NCBI RefSeq assembly: GCF_003287955.1
Contig: NZ_QMKP01000016.1
Coordinates: 1 to 64,000, forward strand
Direction: 5' to 3'
Source: Arthrobacter sp. AQ5-06
GTDB lineage: Bacteria > Actinomycetota > Actinomycetes > Actinomycetales > Micrococcaceae
DNA: 64,000 nt
Positions within the stretch are counted from its first letter, which is position 1. Every line of letters starts with the position of its first letter. The notes beneath the pieces are model-generated. The model had not been told where the DNA came from, did not search any database, and saw only the letters and a program-made list of their open reading frames with translations. The position numbers and the translations under genes are program-made. This document shows, in pieces, positions 39,082 to 48,227 of the stretch.

Positions 39082-40380
39082 ATGAGTCAGGAACAGCCCC
39101 CCGTCCGCAGCCGCCGCGAACTGCGGGAGGCCAGAGATGAGAACACGGCTCCCGGGTCCAACGGCCCGGGCCAGGTTTCGCCTGCCTCAAAACAGCGGCG
39201 CGCGGCTGATGCCCCGGTGGACTCCGTCCCCGAGCAGTCCCAGGCGCAGCGGTCCTCGCAGATCCGTGCGCGCGACCGCGCGGCGCTGCGTGCCATCAAG
39301 GAACTTGAGGAGAAAGAGGGCCAGCTTTCGGCCGGCGGCCCTCCCACCCGCAGGCAGTTGCGGCTCCAGCAACTGAAGGAACAGGCCGTCACCTCGGCCA
39401 ATCCCATCATTCCCGCTCCCATGGGGCAGCCCCTGCCAAGCCAACCTGCGCCGAGCCAACCCAAACCAGGGCAGGCCAAGCCAGGCCAAGCCAAGCCAGG
39501 GCCAACGAAGCCAGGTCACGACGCTGCCGTATCCGCCGAAAAGGCCCGGCCCGCTGTGCCGGCCAACGGCGCAGGCGTTCCGGCTGGCATGAGCGTGGAG
39601 CAGGCACTCGCCGCCCGCACGCTCATTGCCGAGCAGGCCAAGAACCAGCTGGCCAAGATGGAACACATCGCCTCGCTGGACCCCGAAGCCGTGGATCCGG
39701 ACATCCTTGCGGAACAGATCGCCTTGGCCGAGCGTGCGGCGGTGCTCAACCGCCGGGCTATGGCCAAGCAGAAGCTGGCCGAGCAGGCCGCCCCTGCAAA
39801 GCCGGTATCATCACCCGCGCAGGCTCCCGGTCCCAAGTCCGTGGCCACCCAGTCCGTTCCCCAGACGGGCCCGGCCACCGCCGACAACCTGGCCATGGTG
39901 ACGCCGCTGGAATTCGTGCACGTACCCGGCGTCGACCGTCCTGTGATGAAACCCCCTGCGACCTCCTATGTACCGCTGGTGACCCAGCCCGGAACCAAGG
40001 TCCGGCCTGGCGGCAAGGGACGCCGGCCGTCCACTACGTCAAAGGCGCCGGCCGCAGGTTCTGCGCAGGCATCCGCTTCGGGCCGTTCCCGGGTGATCGC
40101 CCGCGCGGAAGCTGCTGCCAGGGCCGCCGCGGAACCGAAGCGCGTCGTGCCCGTGCAGCCGGTCGTGGCCGATACGCCAACGGGGGAGCCGGACGATCTG
40201 TTCGATGACCTGCCGCGCATCCCGGCCCGGTCAGCGCATGGGCTGGAGCCGCTGGATGCGGCAACGGCAGGCCTGGCCCGCGCGAAGCGGCTCAGGCTTA
40301 TGCAGGTCCTCGTCCTGGCTTTTGGGATCGTGGCCCTTATTTCCGGCGTTATCCTCATCGTCAGCGGCATCTCCAACTGA
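39082..40380 (+). CDS. Unknown protein with disordered repeats and a C-terminal membrane anchor
   Basis: The 432-residue protein starts RSRRELREARD-like and is mostly charged or Pro/Ala-rich. It includes short repeats KPGQAKPGQAKPG at about residue 130, a coiled-coil-prone segment (LAARTLIAEQAKNQLAKMEH and on, about 185-240), and ends with one membrane helix (LRLMQVLVLAFGIVALISGVILIV). The N-terminus is therefore probably cytoplasmic. The start could also be 39031, overlapping nadD. I do not recognise a domain. It is conserved in position between nadD and rsfS in Micrococcaceae, as far as I recall. Confidence 0.75.
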   Translation: MSQEQPPVRSRRELREARDENTAPGSNGPGQVSPASKQRRAADAPVDSVPEQSQAQRSSQIRARDRAALRAIKELEEKEGQLSAGGPPTRRQLRLQQLKEQAVTSANPIIPAPMGQPLPSQPAPSQPKPGQAKPGQAKPGPTKPGHDAAVSAEKARPAVPANGAGVPAGMSVEQALAARTLIAEQAKNQLAKMEHIASLDPEAVDPDILAEQIALAERAAVLNRRAMAKQKLAEQAAPAKPVSSPAQAPGPKSVATQSVPQTGPATADNLAMVTPLEFVHVPGVDRPVMKPPATSYVPLVTQPGTKVRPGGKGRRPSTTSKAPAAGSAQASASGRSRVIARAEAAARAAAEPKRVVPVQPVVADTPTGEPDDLFDDLPRIPARSAHGLEPLDAATAGLARAKRLRLMQVLVLAFGIVALISGVILIVSGISN

Positions 40381-40427
40381 CCGGGCAACGCCCTTTTACG
40401 AAGCTTAAGAAAACTACAAGGAGTCCC

Positions 40428-40829
40428 ATGACTGCATCAGATTCATCCATAGCCATTGCCCGCCAAGCCGCCAAGGCAGCCGCAGACAAGATTGCCCACG
40501 ACATTGTGGCGCTCGATGTCAGCGAACGCCTGGCACTGGCAGACGTCTTCCTCATCGCATCCGCGCCGAGCGAGCGCCAGGTCAACGCCATCGTTGACGG
40601 CATCGAAGAAGAGCTTTCCAAGCAGGACCTCCGTCCGGTACGCCGCGAAGGCCGTTCCGGCGGACGCTGGGTGCTGCTGGATTACTCGGACATCGTCATC
40701 CACGTCCAGCATGAAGAGGACCGCGTTTTCTACGCCCTGGAGCGCCTGTGGAAGGACTGCCCGGTAGTTGACCTGCAGCTGGGCGACGACACTTCAGTCA
40801 AGGCGACGGCGGCTTCCGACGCCGAATAG
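40428..40829 (+). CDS. rsfS: Ribosomal silencing factor RsfS
   Basis: RsfS (Iojap/YbeB) binds L14 and blocks subunit joining in starvation. The 133-residue protein has the family core AADKIAHDIVALDVSERLALADVFLIASAPSERQ and SGGRWVLLDYSDIVIHVQHEEDR, with FYALERLW following. AAGGAG precedes the ATG. It closes the core block that began at glbO; tRNA-Ala genes follow. Confidence 0.95.
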   Translation: MTASDSSIAIARQAAKAAADKIAHDIVALDVSERLALADVFLIASAPSERQVNAIVDGIEEELSKQDLRPVRREGRSGGRWVLLDYSDIVIHVQHEEDRVFYALERLWKDCPVVDLQLGDDTSVKATAASDAE

Positions 40830-40929
40830 CAGGCCTTGCCGGCCCGAATATGCCCGATTTGGAATTTTCGGAAAAGCTGGTCTAAGATATTTGAGTTGCT
40901 CCGGGGAGACCACGGAGTAACGAAGGTCC

Positions 40930-41002
40930 GGGGCTGTGGCGCAGCTGGTAGCGCACCTGCATGGCATGCAGGGGGTCAGGGGTTCGAGTCCCCTCAGCTC
41001 CA
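40930..41002 (+). tRNA. tRNA-Ala (anticodon GGC), copy 1
   Basis: Cloverleaf: acceptor GGGGCTG / CAGCTCC, anticodon stem CCTGC/GCAGG with loop ATGGCAT (anticodon GGC), T loop TTCGAGT, discriminator A. CCA is not encoded (next bases CCG). It is followed by its own terminator at 41009. It is identical over its 73 bases to the second copy. Confidence 0.96.
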
Positions 41003-41008
41003 CCGGAT

Positions 41009-41046
41009 AATCCGCCGGAATCGAAAGATTCCGGCGGATTTTTATT
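41009..41046 (+). terminator. Terminator after tRNA-Ala copy 1
   Basis: A perfect 14-bp stem AATCCGCCGGAATC / GATTCCGGCGGATT, loop GAAA, followed by TTTTATT. Confidence 0.93.
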
Positions 41047-41153
41047 GTCGGAAAGTTGCAGGCAAAAGCCCTCCCGATTGGCGCCGCGCGCAGATTTCTA
41101 TTAAGCTGATCAGGTTGCTTCGGGCGGTCTGAACCGCGGAGGAGCACAAGTTT

Positions 41154-41226
41154 GGGGCTGTGGCGCAGCTGGTAGCGCACCTGCATGGCATGCAGGGGGT
41201 CAGGGGTTCGAGTCCCCTCAGCTCCA
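41154..41226 (+). tRNA. tRNA-Ala (anticodon GGC), copy 2
   Basis: Same cloverleaf and anticodon GGC as copy 1, from 41154 to the discriminator A at 41226. In contrast to copy 1, CCA is encoded at 41227-41229. The spacer of 151 bases between the two copies holds the copy 1 terminator and probably a separate promoter. Confidence 0.96.
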
Positions 41227-41250
41227 CCAAACCAGGACCCAAGGTCCACA

Positions 41251-41282
41251 AAAATGAGCCGCCCGGCTGGGCGGCTCATTTT
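41251..41282 (+). terminator. Terminator after tRNA-Ala copy 2
   Basis: A perfect 14-bp stem AAAATGAGCCGCCC / GGGCGGCTCATTTT, loop GGCT, followed by a T-run. On the minus strand it lies 44 bases beyond the CFA-like gene and may serve it as well. Confidence 0.93.
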
Positions 41283-41325
41283 TTTGTTTTCCCTGAGGAC
41301 GTAGCGACCTTTGACTAGTCAGCGC

Positions 41326-42645
41326 TCAGATCCAGTGCGTCCGGCGCAGCGGCGGCCCGTCCCCGCCGGCACGCTGGACCAGTACCTGGTTGACGCCCGT
41401 GATCCCGGTTTCAAAGCCCAATGAACTGGAGGCCATATAGAGCCGCCACACCCGCGCCCGGCCCAGGCTGGTGAGCCGGACGGCTTCGTCCCAGTTCTCT
41501 TCGAGCCTGCGCACCCAGGCCCGCAGGGTCAGGGCGTAGTGCTGGCGCAGGGCTTCCACGTCCAACACCTCGAACCCGCCGGTCTCCAACGCGCTGACCA
41601 TCTTGCCCAGGCTGATCATCTCGCCGTCCGGAAAGACGTAGCGGGGGATGAAAGAATCCGGGTCCGGCTTGGTGGGGCCGGCGTTCCACGAGATGGCGTG
41701 GTTGAGCAGCCGGCCGCCGGGACGGAGCAACCCGTGCAGCACCTCGACATAGTGGGGTGTCTGTTCGCGGCCCACGTGTTCGGACATGCCGATGGAGCTG
41801 ACGGCGTCAAACGGTCCGTCGGAGATATCCCGGTAATCCTGGACTCGGATGTCGACGTTTTCGGTCAGACCGGCGTTGGCCGCACGTTTACGCGCCAGCA
41901 CGGCCTGTTCCGTGGAGAGCGTCACCCCAACCACCGTGACGCCGTAATGCTGCGCCGCGTGCAAAGCGAAGCTGCCCCAGCCACAGCCCACGTCCAGCAC
42001 CCTCATCCCGGGCTTCAGGCCAAGCTTCCGGCAGACAAGGTCCAGCTTGGCCTGTTGTGCATCATCCAGTCCGGCCGGAAGGCCGCGGCCGGCAAGGGGG
42101 CCGCCGCCGTCGGAACCATCCGCCCACACAGCGCACGAGTAGACCATCGACGGTCCCAGCACGACGGCGTAAAAGTCGTTGCCGACGTCGTAATGGTGCG
42201 AGATGGCCGCGGCGTCGCGCTGCCGGGTGTGGAGCCGACCCTTCCGCGTGACCCGTGATTCTTCAGGAGGCGGTGCAGGGTTGGGACCCAGCGCGCCCAG
42301 CCGGACGGCCGTGCTGACCAGCGTGGCCCATTCACGCGGAGTCAGGGGCCGGAAAGGGCCGGGCTCGGAAAACTTCCCCACCGAGCTGAGCGCCGTGAAG
42401 GCCGCAAAGATGTCGCCGGGGGCGTCGATATCCCCGGCGACATATGCGCGGCTGAGCCCGAGCTGCCCCGGCGACCACAGGATCCGGCGCAGGGCGCGGC
42501 GTGACCTGAATTCGAGGACCGGGGCGTCGGGCGGCCCCGCCTCGGACCCGTCCCACGCCCGCAGCCTCAGCGGTATCTCCGACGTCCCCAGGACGATGCC
42601 CAGTGCGTTCGCCAGCAGCGACGCTGCCCCTTTTTCCGTTCTCAT
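41326..42645 (-). CDS. Cyclopropane-fatty-acyl-phospholipid synthase-like methyltransferase
   Basis: The 439-residue protein fits the CFA synthase family, which adds a SAM-derived methyl(ene) to unsaturated acyl chains of membrane lipids. An N-terminal domain (GLSRAYVAGDIDAPGD) is followed by the entry motif ISHHYDVGNDFYAVVLGPSMVYSCAVW and the SAM site VLDVGCGWGSFALHAA. The catalytic loop SIGMSEHVG and the C-terminal WVRRLEENWDEAVRL complete the fold. The ATG at 42645 was chosen over a TTG 30 bases upstream. It is alone on the minus strand and divergent from the yjdM-like gene. A second CFA-like gene is at the end of the window. Confidence 0.92.
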   Translation of the reverse strand: MRTEKGAASLLANALGIVLGTSEIPLRLRAWDGSEAGPPDAPVLEFRSRRALRRILWSPGQLGLSRAYVAGDIDAPGDIFAAFTALSSVGKFSEPGPFRPLTPREWATLVSTAVRLGALGPNPAPPPEESRVTRKGRLHTRQRDAAAISHHYDVGNDFYAVVLGPSMVYSCAVWADGSDGGGPLAGRGLPAGLDDAQQAKLDLVCRKLGLKPGMRVLDVGCGWGSFALHAAQHYGVTVVGVTLSTEQAVLARKRAANAGLTENVDIRVQDYRDISDGPFDAVSSIGMSEHVGREQTPHYVEVLHGLLRPGGRLLNHAISWNAGPTKPDPDSFIPRYVFPDGEMISLGKMVSALETGGFEVLDVEALRQHYALTLRAWVRRLEENWDEAVRLTSLGRARVWRLYMASSSLGFETGITGVNQVLVQRAGGDGPPLRRTHWI

Positions 42646-42729
42646 GGTCCTCGCCTTTCTTCTGCCTAGGCCCAACAGTACGACGGCGGCGCGCGCCTGT
42701 CAGTGCAGTGCCGCGATTATCATGGGGGA

Positions 42730-43083
42730 GTGAATGAGACGTTACCTCCGTGCCCCGAATGCTCCAGCGCTTACACCTACGAGATGGGTGCGCTCCTGGT
42801 CTGCCCGGGATGCGGCCACGAGTGGTCCGCCGAGGCGGCGGAGGCGACGGCAGAGGCCGGGCCGCGGGTCATCAAGGACGCCGTGGGCAATGTCCTCGCC
42901 GACGGCGACACCGTCACGGTGATCAAGGACCTGAAAATCAAAGGCAGCTCCGGTGTTATCAAGGTGGGCACCAAGGTCCGTGGGATCCGGCTCATGGACG
43001 GCGCGGGCGATCACGACATCGACTGCAAGGTGGACGGCGTGGGGCCGATGCACCTCAAATCCTCCGTGGTGAAGAAGGTCTAG
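42730..43083 (+). CDS. PhnA/YjdM family zinc-ribbon protein
   Basis: The 117-residue protein has an N-terminal zinc ribbon with two CxxC pairs (PPCPECSS and LVCPGCGHEW) followed by the PhnA domain (AVGNVLADGDTVTVIKDLKIKGSSGVIKVGTKVR and GDHDIDCKV). The family has no settled function in spite of the phosphonoacetate name; the E. coli homologue is YjdM. The start is the GTG at 42730, directly behind GGGGAG. The flavin oxidoreductase gene follows after 18 bases. Confidence 0.9.
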   Translation: MNETLPPCPECSSAYTYEMGALLVCPGCGHEWSAEAAEATAEAGPRVIKDAVGNVLADGDTVTVIKDLKIKGSSGVIKVGTKVRGIRLMDGAGDHDIDCKVDGVGPMHLKSSVVKKV

Positions 43084-43101
43084 CCGAAACCGGTCACGAG
43101 C

Positions 43102-44181
43102 ATGGACAACGGAACCACCGACGTTGTGGTCATCGGCGCGGGCCAGGCGGGACTCTCCGCCGCGTACCACCTGCAGCGCCGGGGCCAGAAATATAAAGTC
43201 CTCGACGCCGAGGACGGCCCGGGCGGCGCCTGGCGCCACCGCTGGAAAAGCCTGGTCATGGCCACGGTAAACGGCATTAGCGACCTTCCCGGAATCGCGA
43301 AGCCAGACGTGGACCCCGCGGAACCCAGCTCGGAATTCCTGAGCCGGTACTTCGCCGGCTACGAGCGGGAACTCGGTATTGAGGTCGTGCGCCCGGTCAA
43401 AGTCACCTCTGTCGCCAGGGCAGACGCCGATCCGGCAGGGCCGCTGCGGATCAGCACCGACAGCGGCCACTGGTCAGCAAAGGCTGTCATCAACGCAACC
43501 GGCACATGGACCAGGCCGTTCTGGCCCATCTATCCGGGCCGCGCCACGTTCAGGGGCCGGCAGCTGCATGTGGCGGATTACCTCTCCGCAGAACAGTTCC
43601 GTGGCCTGCACGTCATCGTGGTGGGAGGCGGCATTTCCGCCGTCGGGCTGCTGGATGAGCTCTCGCAGGTCACCAGCACCAGCTGGTTCACCCGGCGGGA
43701 ACCGGACTGGCGCGACGCCGCGTTCGACGCCCAGGCCGGACACAACGCCGTCGCCCTCGTCGAGGAGCGGGTCCGGCAGGGCCTGCCGCCGAAAAGCGTG
43801 GTGGCCGTTACCGGCCTCATCTGGACGCCCGCACTGAGGGCGGCAGCACAACGGGGTGCGCTGGACCGTCGCCCGATGTTCACCGCCATAGAGCCCGACG
43901 GCGTCCGGCTCACCGATGGGAGCTTGCTCCGTGCCGACGTCATCCTGTGGGCCACGGGATTCCGCGCCGAGCTCGAACACCTGGCGCCGCTGCACCTCCG
44001 GGGACCCGGCGGCGGCATCGCCATGGAGGGGACCCAGGTGGCAATCGAGCCGCGCGTCCATCTGGTGGGGTACGGACCGTCGTCGTCCACGATCGGCGCA
44101 AACAGGGCGGGCCGGGCAGCCGTCACGGCCATCCTCAAGCTGCCTGCGCTTGCACCAACCGCATCAGCAACCAGCACATGA
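43102..44181 (+). CDS. FAD-dependent oxidoreductase, flavin monooxygenase-like
   Basis: The 359-residue protein binds FAD at VVVIGAGQAGLSAAYHLQRR (residues 7-26) and has a second dinucleotide site VIVVGGGISAVGLLDEL (about 174-190), the layout of flavin monooxygenase/TrkA-like proteins. ATGFRAELEHLAPL near the end is the ATG motif. The substrate is not known. Its TGA stop overlaps the ATG of the next gene (ATGA), showing translational coupling with the RlmG-like gene. Confidence 0.88.
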   Translation: MDNGTTDVVVIGAGQAGLSAAYHLQRRGQKYKVLDAEDGPGGAWRHRWKSLVMATVNGISDLPGIAKPDVDPAEPSSEFLSRYFAGYERELGIEVVRPVKVTSVARADADPAGPLRISTDSGHWSAKAVINATGTWTRPFWPIYPGRATFRGRQLHVADYLSAEQFRGLHVIVVGGGISAVGLLDELSQVTSTSWFTRREPDWRDAAFDAQAGHNAVALVEERVRQGLPPKSVVAVTGLIWTPALRAAAQRGALDRRPMFTAIEPDGVRLTDGSLLRADVILWATGFRAELEHLAPLHLRGPGGGIAMEGTQVAIEPRVHLVGYGPSSSTIGANRAGRAAVTAILKLPALAPTASATST

Positions 44182-45359
44182 CCAGATGGCAGGAACCAGT
44201 GGCACAGAACAATCTTGCGGACATCTTCGGCACGCTTCGGCGCCACCCGGACGTCGAAGCCCCGAATCTTCAGGCCTGGGACGCCACGGACCGGCTGCTG
44301 CTGGAAGCCGCCGCAGAGGGCTTGAATCCGGATACACGGCTGACTGTGATCGGCGACCGCTACGGTGCCCTCACCCTCGGTGCGCTGGGCGCGCTCGGTG
44401 TCCAACGGGTCCGTGTGCACGAGGATCTCATCACGGGGGAGCGCGCCCTGCGGAACAACGCTGCGGCCGTGGGGCTCGCAGCGGCGGATCCCGGAGCCGT
44501 TGCCGCCACGGGGTTCGAACAATTGCCGCTGGGGGAGGAACTGCTGTCCGGCGCGGACCTGGTGCTGCTTCAACTGCCGCGGACGCTGGCGGAGCTTGAA
44601 GAAATCGCAGCCGCTGTGGCGCGTTATGCCGCCCCTGACGTGGTTCTGCTCGCCGGCGGGCGGATCAAACACATGTCCCTGGGAATGAACGCGGTCCTGG
44701 CACGCCACTTCGAGACGGTCCAACCGCAGCTGGCGCGGCAGAAGTCCCGGATCATCCGGGCCAGCGGCGCCCGGCAAACTGAGGCGCCCGAGTGGAGTCC
44801 CGCCGTCGAACGCCTTGCCGAGTTGGACCTGGACGTTGCTGCGCACGGCGCCGTCTTTGCCGGCGCGAAACTGGACATCGGGACCAGGTTCCTCCTGACC
44901 TTCCTGCCGGAGATGCCGCAGGCCCGGCACGCCATCGATCTGGGCTGTGGCACCGGCATCCTCTCTGCCATGTACGCCCGCCAGAACCCGGCGTCAAGGG
45001 TTACGGCCACGGACCGGTCCGCAGCCGCCGTCGCCTCCGCCCGGGCCACGGCGCGGGCCAACGGCCTCGAGGAGCGGATTACCACCCTCCAGGATGACGC
45101 GATGAGCACCCTCCCGGCCGGAAGCGCCGAGCTGGTCCTGTTGAATCCGCCCTTCCACCTGGGCGCCAGTGTGCATGCCGGAGCGGGCATCAAACTGTTC
45201 GAGGCGGCAGCCAGGGTCCTGGCTCCGGGCGGTGAGCTGTGGACGGTCTTCAACCGGCACCTGCAGTACCTCCCGGCGCTGGAGCGGCTGGTGGGTCCCA
45301 CCACTGTGAGGGGCGGTAATCCAAAGTTCACGGTGGCGGTCAGTACCAGACGGCCGTAG
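44178..45359 (+). CDS. RlmG-like class I methyltransferase
   Basis: The 393-residue protein has two Rossmann-like halves. The C-terminal one has the SAM motif AIDLGCGTGILSAMYA and the catalytic NPPFH (VLLNPPFHLG), which is typical of N2-guanine methyltransferases. The N-terminal half is a degenerate copy. This layout and length match RlmG, which modifies G1835 of 23S rRNA in E. coli; RsmC, for 16S G1207, is the alternative. It is coupled to the flavin oxidoreductase by the ATGA overlap. Confidence 0.82.
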   Translation: MTRWQEPVAQNNLADIFGTLRRHPDVEAPNLQAWDATDRLLLEAAAEGLNPDTRLTVIGDRYGALTLGALGALGVQRVRVHEDLITGERALRNNAAAVGLAAADPGAVAATGFEQLPLGEELLSGADLVLLQLPRTLAELEEIAAAVARYAAPDVVLLAGGRIKHMSLGMNAVLARHFETVQPQLARQKSRIIRASGARQTEAPEWSPAVERLAELDLDVAAHGAVFAGAKLDIGTRFLLTFLPEMPQARHAIDLGCGTGILSAMYARQNPASRVTATDRSAAAVASARATARANGLEERITTLQDDAMSTLPAGSAELVLLNPPFHLGASVHAGAGIKLFEAAARVLAPGGELWTVFNRHLQYLPALERLVGPTTVRGGNPKFTVAVSTRRP

Positions 45360-45498
45360 GCGCGCCAGCACGGCAAGGTGGCGCCCCCGGCCGCGGCGCG
45401 GCCCCGCCTCCGGCCCCGCCTCCGGCTCTGGGCGTTGATCAGGAGGTAACGTACCATTCAGACATCATGAATACGCGGCCGAAAACCTAGGGGAGACC

Positions 45499-46755
45499 GT
45501 GCCAGAAATCCGCCAGTCCTCGGCGCCACGGCGCGGGACTAATCTTCCGCGCATGGGGGACTTTAACCTCACGGTCATCCTGGATGCCATCCGCCGGTCA
45601 TCCGGCGGACTGAGCCGCGTCGAGCTCGCCCAGATTGTCGGCCTCTCGCCGCAGACCATCTCCAACATTTCCCGCCGCCTGCTGGACCAGCACCTGATCG
45701 TCGAAGCCGGCAAAGAAGGCACGGGCCCTGGCAAACCGCGCACCATGCTTCGCCTCAACCCGGGCGGCATGTATGCCATCGGCGTCCACCTGGACCCCGC
45801 CGTCACCACGTTCGTGGTCCTCGATCTCGTGGGCGCCGTTGTACAGCATTCACGGATCAAAACACCCGGCGGGAATGATCCTGCCGCCGTAATGTCCACG
45901 ATGGCCACCGAGATTGAACAGCTGGTTGCCGAGTCCGGCGTGGACACCAGCAGGATCGCCGGCCTGGGCCTGGCCGCTCCGGGCCCCATCGACCTGGACA
46001 ATGGCACCGTGGTGGATCCGCCGCTGCTGCCAGGCTGGGACCGCGTGGAACTTCGGGACGCCCTGGCCAAGGCCACCGGCTATTCCGTCCTGGTGGATAA
46101 GGACGTCACCAGCGCCGCCGTCGCCGAAACATGGGCCGGCGGGCCCAGCGGCTCGGGTAGTTTCATCTTTATGTACATGGGCACCGGTATCGGCTGCGGC
46201 ATCGTCCTCAACGATGAGGTGGTCCGCGGAACATCAGGAAACGCCGGCGAGATCGGCCACATCGTAGTGGATCCCGATGGACCCGGCTGCGACTGCGGAC
46301 TTCGCGGCTGCGTGAAGTCCTCGGCCATCCCGCAGGTACTCGTTGCGGAGGCCGTTGCCGCCGGCATCCTGAACGGCTCCGGAAAGCACACCAGCGGAGC
46401 CGAAGTGCAGCAGAGCTTCGCGCAGCTGTGCGACCTCGCCGATGCCGGCGACGCCAAGGCCCTGGCAATCATCGACAAGTCGGCCGTGCTGGTAGCCCGG
46501 GCCGTCTCCGTGGTCACCAACACGCTGGATGTGGAACGGGTTGTGTTCGGCGGACCCTTCTGGAGCCGGATCGCTGACCGCTACCTGGAGAAGATCCCGG
46601 CGCTGGTGGACGCCAACAGCGCGGCCCGCCTGATTCACACCATCGAGGTTGTCGGCACGGGAGTCGGTGAGGACGTGGGCGCTATTGGAGCCGCCTGCCT
46701 CGTCCTGGAGCATACACTGGCGCCCCGGGCGCAGCGGCTTCTCCTGGATGTCTGA
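45499..46755 (+). CDS. ROK family transcriptional regulator
   Basis: The 418-residue protein has a MarR-type helix-turn-helix at the N-terminus (LSRVELAQIVGLSPQTISNISRRLLDQHL, about 35-65) and a ROK sugar-kinase-fold domain. The ROK zinc signature is visible as GHIVVDPDGPGCDCGLRGC (about 254-272). ROK regulators respond to sugars and control uptake operons. The sugar ABC transporter starts 119 bases downstream and is the likely target. The start is a GTG behind GGGGAGA. Confidence 0.92.
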   Translation: MPEIRQSSAPRRGTNLPRMGDFNLTVILDAIRRSSGGLSRVELAQIVGLSPQTISNISRRLLDQHLIVEAGKEGTGPGKPRTMLRLNPGGMYAIGVHLDPAVTTFVVLDLVGAVVQHSRIKTPGGNDPAAVMSTMATEIEQLVAESGVDTSRIAGLGLAAPGPIDLDNGTVVDPPLLPGWDRVELRDALAKATGYSVLVDKDVTSAAVAETWAGGPSGSGSFIFMYMGTGIGCGIVLNDEVVRGTSGNAGEIGHIVVDPDGPGCDCGLRGCVKSSAIPQVLVAEAVAAGILNGSGKHTSGAEVQQSFAQLCDLADAGDAKALAIIDKSAVLVARAVSVVTNTLDVERVVFGGPFWSRIADRYLEKIPALVDANSAARLIHTIEVVGTGVGEDVGAIGAACLVLEHTLAPRAQRLLLDV

Positions 46756-46874
46756 ACCGGACGTCTGACCGGGGCCTACTTGCCAGTGGCAGGAGCCCCA
46801 TCTAGCATGTGGATATCGCCGCGGCTGGGGCCCGCAGACACAGGGGACGGCAGCCATTGACTGAATGGAGCACC

Positions 46875-48224
46875 ATGGGCCGGGCCCTCAAAATCACCTC
46901 ACTTATCGCTGCAGCGGGCTTTGTGCTGACGGCGTGTTCCGCCGCCAGCCCCGAAGCTGAGACCAGGACACTGAAGGTGGCCTACCAAAAAACCGATTCC
47001 TTCACTGCCCTGGATACCCTCTTCCAGGCGGCCAAGCAGGAGTTTGAAGCCGCCAACCAGGGCGTCACGGTTGCCCTGGAACCCATCCAGGCGAACGACG
47101 ACGACTACGGCACCAAGCTTGCCCTCGCCCTCCGTTCGCCCTCCACCGCCCCAGACGTCTTCTATGAGGACACCTTCAAGGTCCGTTCCGACGTCGACGC
47201 CGGGTACCTCCTGAAGCTGGACAGCCACCTTGAGGGGTGGGAGGACTGGGACACCTTCGATGACGGCGCCAAGGCGGCCGGCCTGGGGGACGACGGCGGC
47301 ACGTACGCGGTCCCGCTGGGCACCGATACCCGGGGTATCTGGTACAACAAAAAGGTGCTCACCGCCGCGGGCGTCAGCGTCCCCTGGGAGCCCCGCACCT
47401 GGCAGGACATCCTGGACACTGCCCGGAAGATCAAGGCCAGTGACGCCACTGTGGTGCCGTTCAACATGTACGCCGGCAAGGCCACCGGTGAAGGCACCGT
47501 GATGCAAAGCTTCTACGAACTGCTCTACGGAACCGGGTCCGAACTCTACGACGCCGACGCCAAGAAGTGGGTGGTCGGTTCCCCGGGGTTCACCGACTCG
47601 TTGGGGTTCCTCAAGACCCTCTACGACGAAAAACTGGCCGTCTCACCGGCGGAGGCCCTCGACGCGAATGTGTGGAAGAAGGTCTTCGGCGAATGGCTGC
47701 CGGAGGGCAAGTTGGGCGCCACAGTCGAGGGTTCCTACACGCCGTCCTTCTGGCAGAAAGGCGGCAGCTACGAATGGGCCGAGTACGGGCAGGACATGGG
47801 TGTGACTGCCTTTCCCACCCAGAATGGCCAGGCGCCCGGCGGCGTCAGCATGTCCGGCGGATGGACCCTGGCGGTAGGGGCGGAGACCAAGAACCCCGAC
47901 CTCGCGTTTGAGTTCCTCGCGACGGCCCTGAACCAGAAGAACTCCTTGGCCTTCAACGTCGCCAGCTCCCAGATCGCCGTGCGGAAGGATGTCGCCGCAG
48001 ATTCCGGCTACCAGGCGGCCAACCCTTTTGTGAAGGACGTGTCCGAGCTTGTGGCCGTTACGCACTACCGTCCCGCAACCGCCGAATACCCCCGGATCTC
48101 GGCGGCCGTCCAAGAGGCAACGGAAGCTGTGATTACCGGGGCGAAATCCCCGGAGCAGGCGGCCGCCGACTATGACACGGCGGTGAAGGGCATCGTGGGT
48201 GAGGCCAAGACGGTCGCTAAGTAA
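46875..48224 (+). CDS. Sugar ABC transporter substrate-binding lipoprotein
   Basis: The 449-residue protein begins with a lipoprotein signal (MGRALKITSLIAAAGFVLTA) and the lipidated Cys21, then SAASPEAETRTLKVAYQKT, the mature family 1 extracellular solute-binding protein. LFQAAKQEFEAANQGVTVAL, TDTRGIWYNKKVLTAAGV, and SGGWTLAVGAETKNPDLAFEFL are typical. The sugar is unknown; binders of this type carry oligosaccharides or glycerol-phosphate. It is followed by the two permeases, with the ROK regulator upstream. Confidence 0.92.
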   Translation: MGRALKITSLIAAAGFVLTACSAASPEAETRTLKVAYQKTDSFTALDTLFQAAKQEFEAANQGVTVALEPIQANDDDYGTKLALALRSPSTAPDVFYEDTFKVRSDVDAGYLLKLDSHLEGWEDWDTFDDGAKAAGLGDDGGTYAVPLGTDTRGIWYNKKVLTAAGVSVPWEPRTWQDILDTARKIKASDATVVPFNMYAGKATGEGTVMQSFYELLYGTGSELYDADAKKWVVGSPGFTDSLGFLKTLYDEKLAVSPAEALDANVWKKVFGEWLPEGKLGATVEGSYTPSFWQKGGSYEWAEYGQDMGVTAFPTQNGQAPGGVSMSGGWTLAVGAETKNPDLAFEFLATALNQKNSLAFNVASSQIAVRKDVAADSGYQAANPFVKDVSELVAVTHYRPATAEYPRISAAVQEATEAVITGAKSPEQAAADYDTAVKGIVGEAKTVAK

Positions 48225-48227
48225 CCT

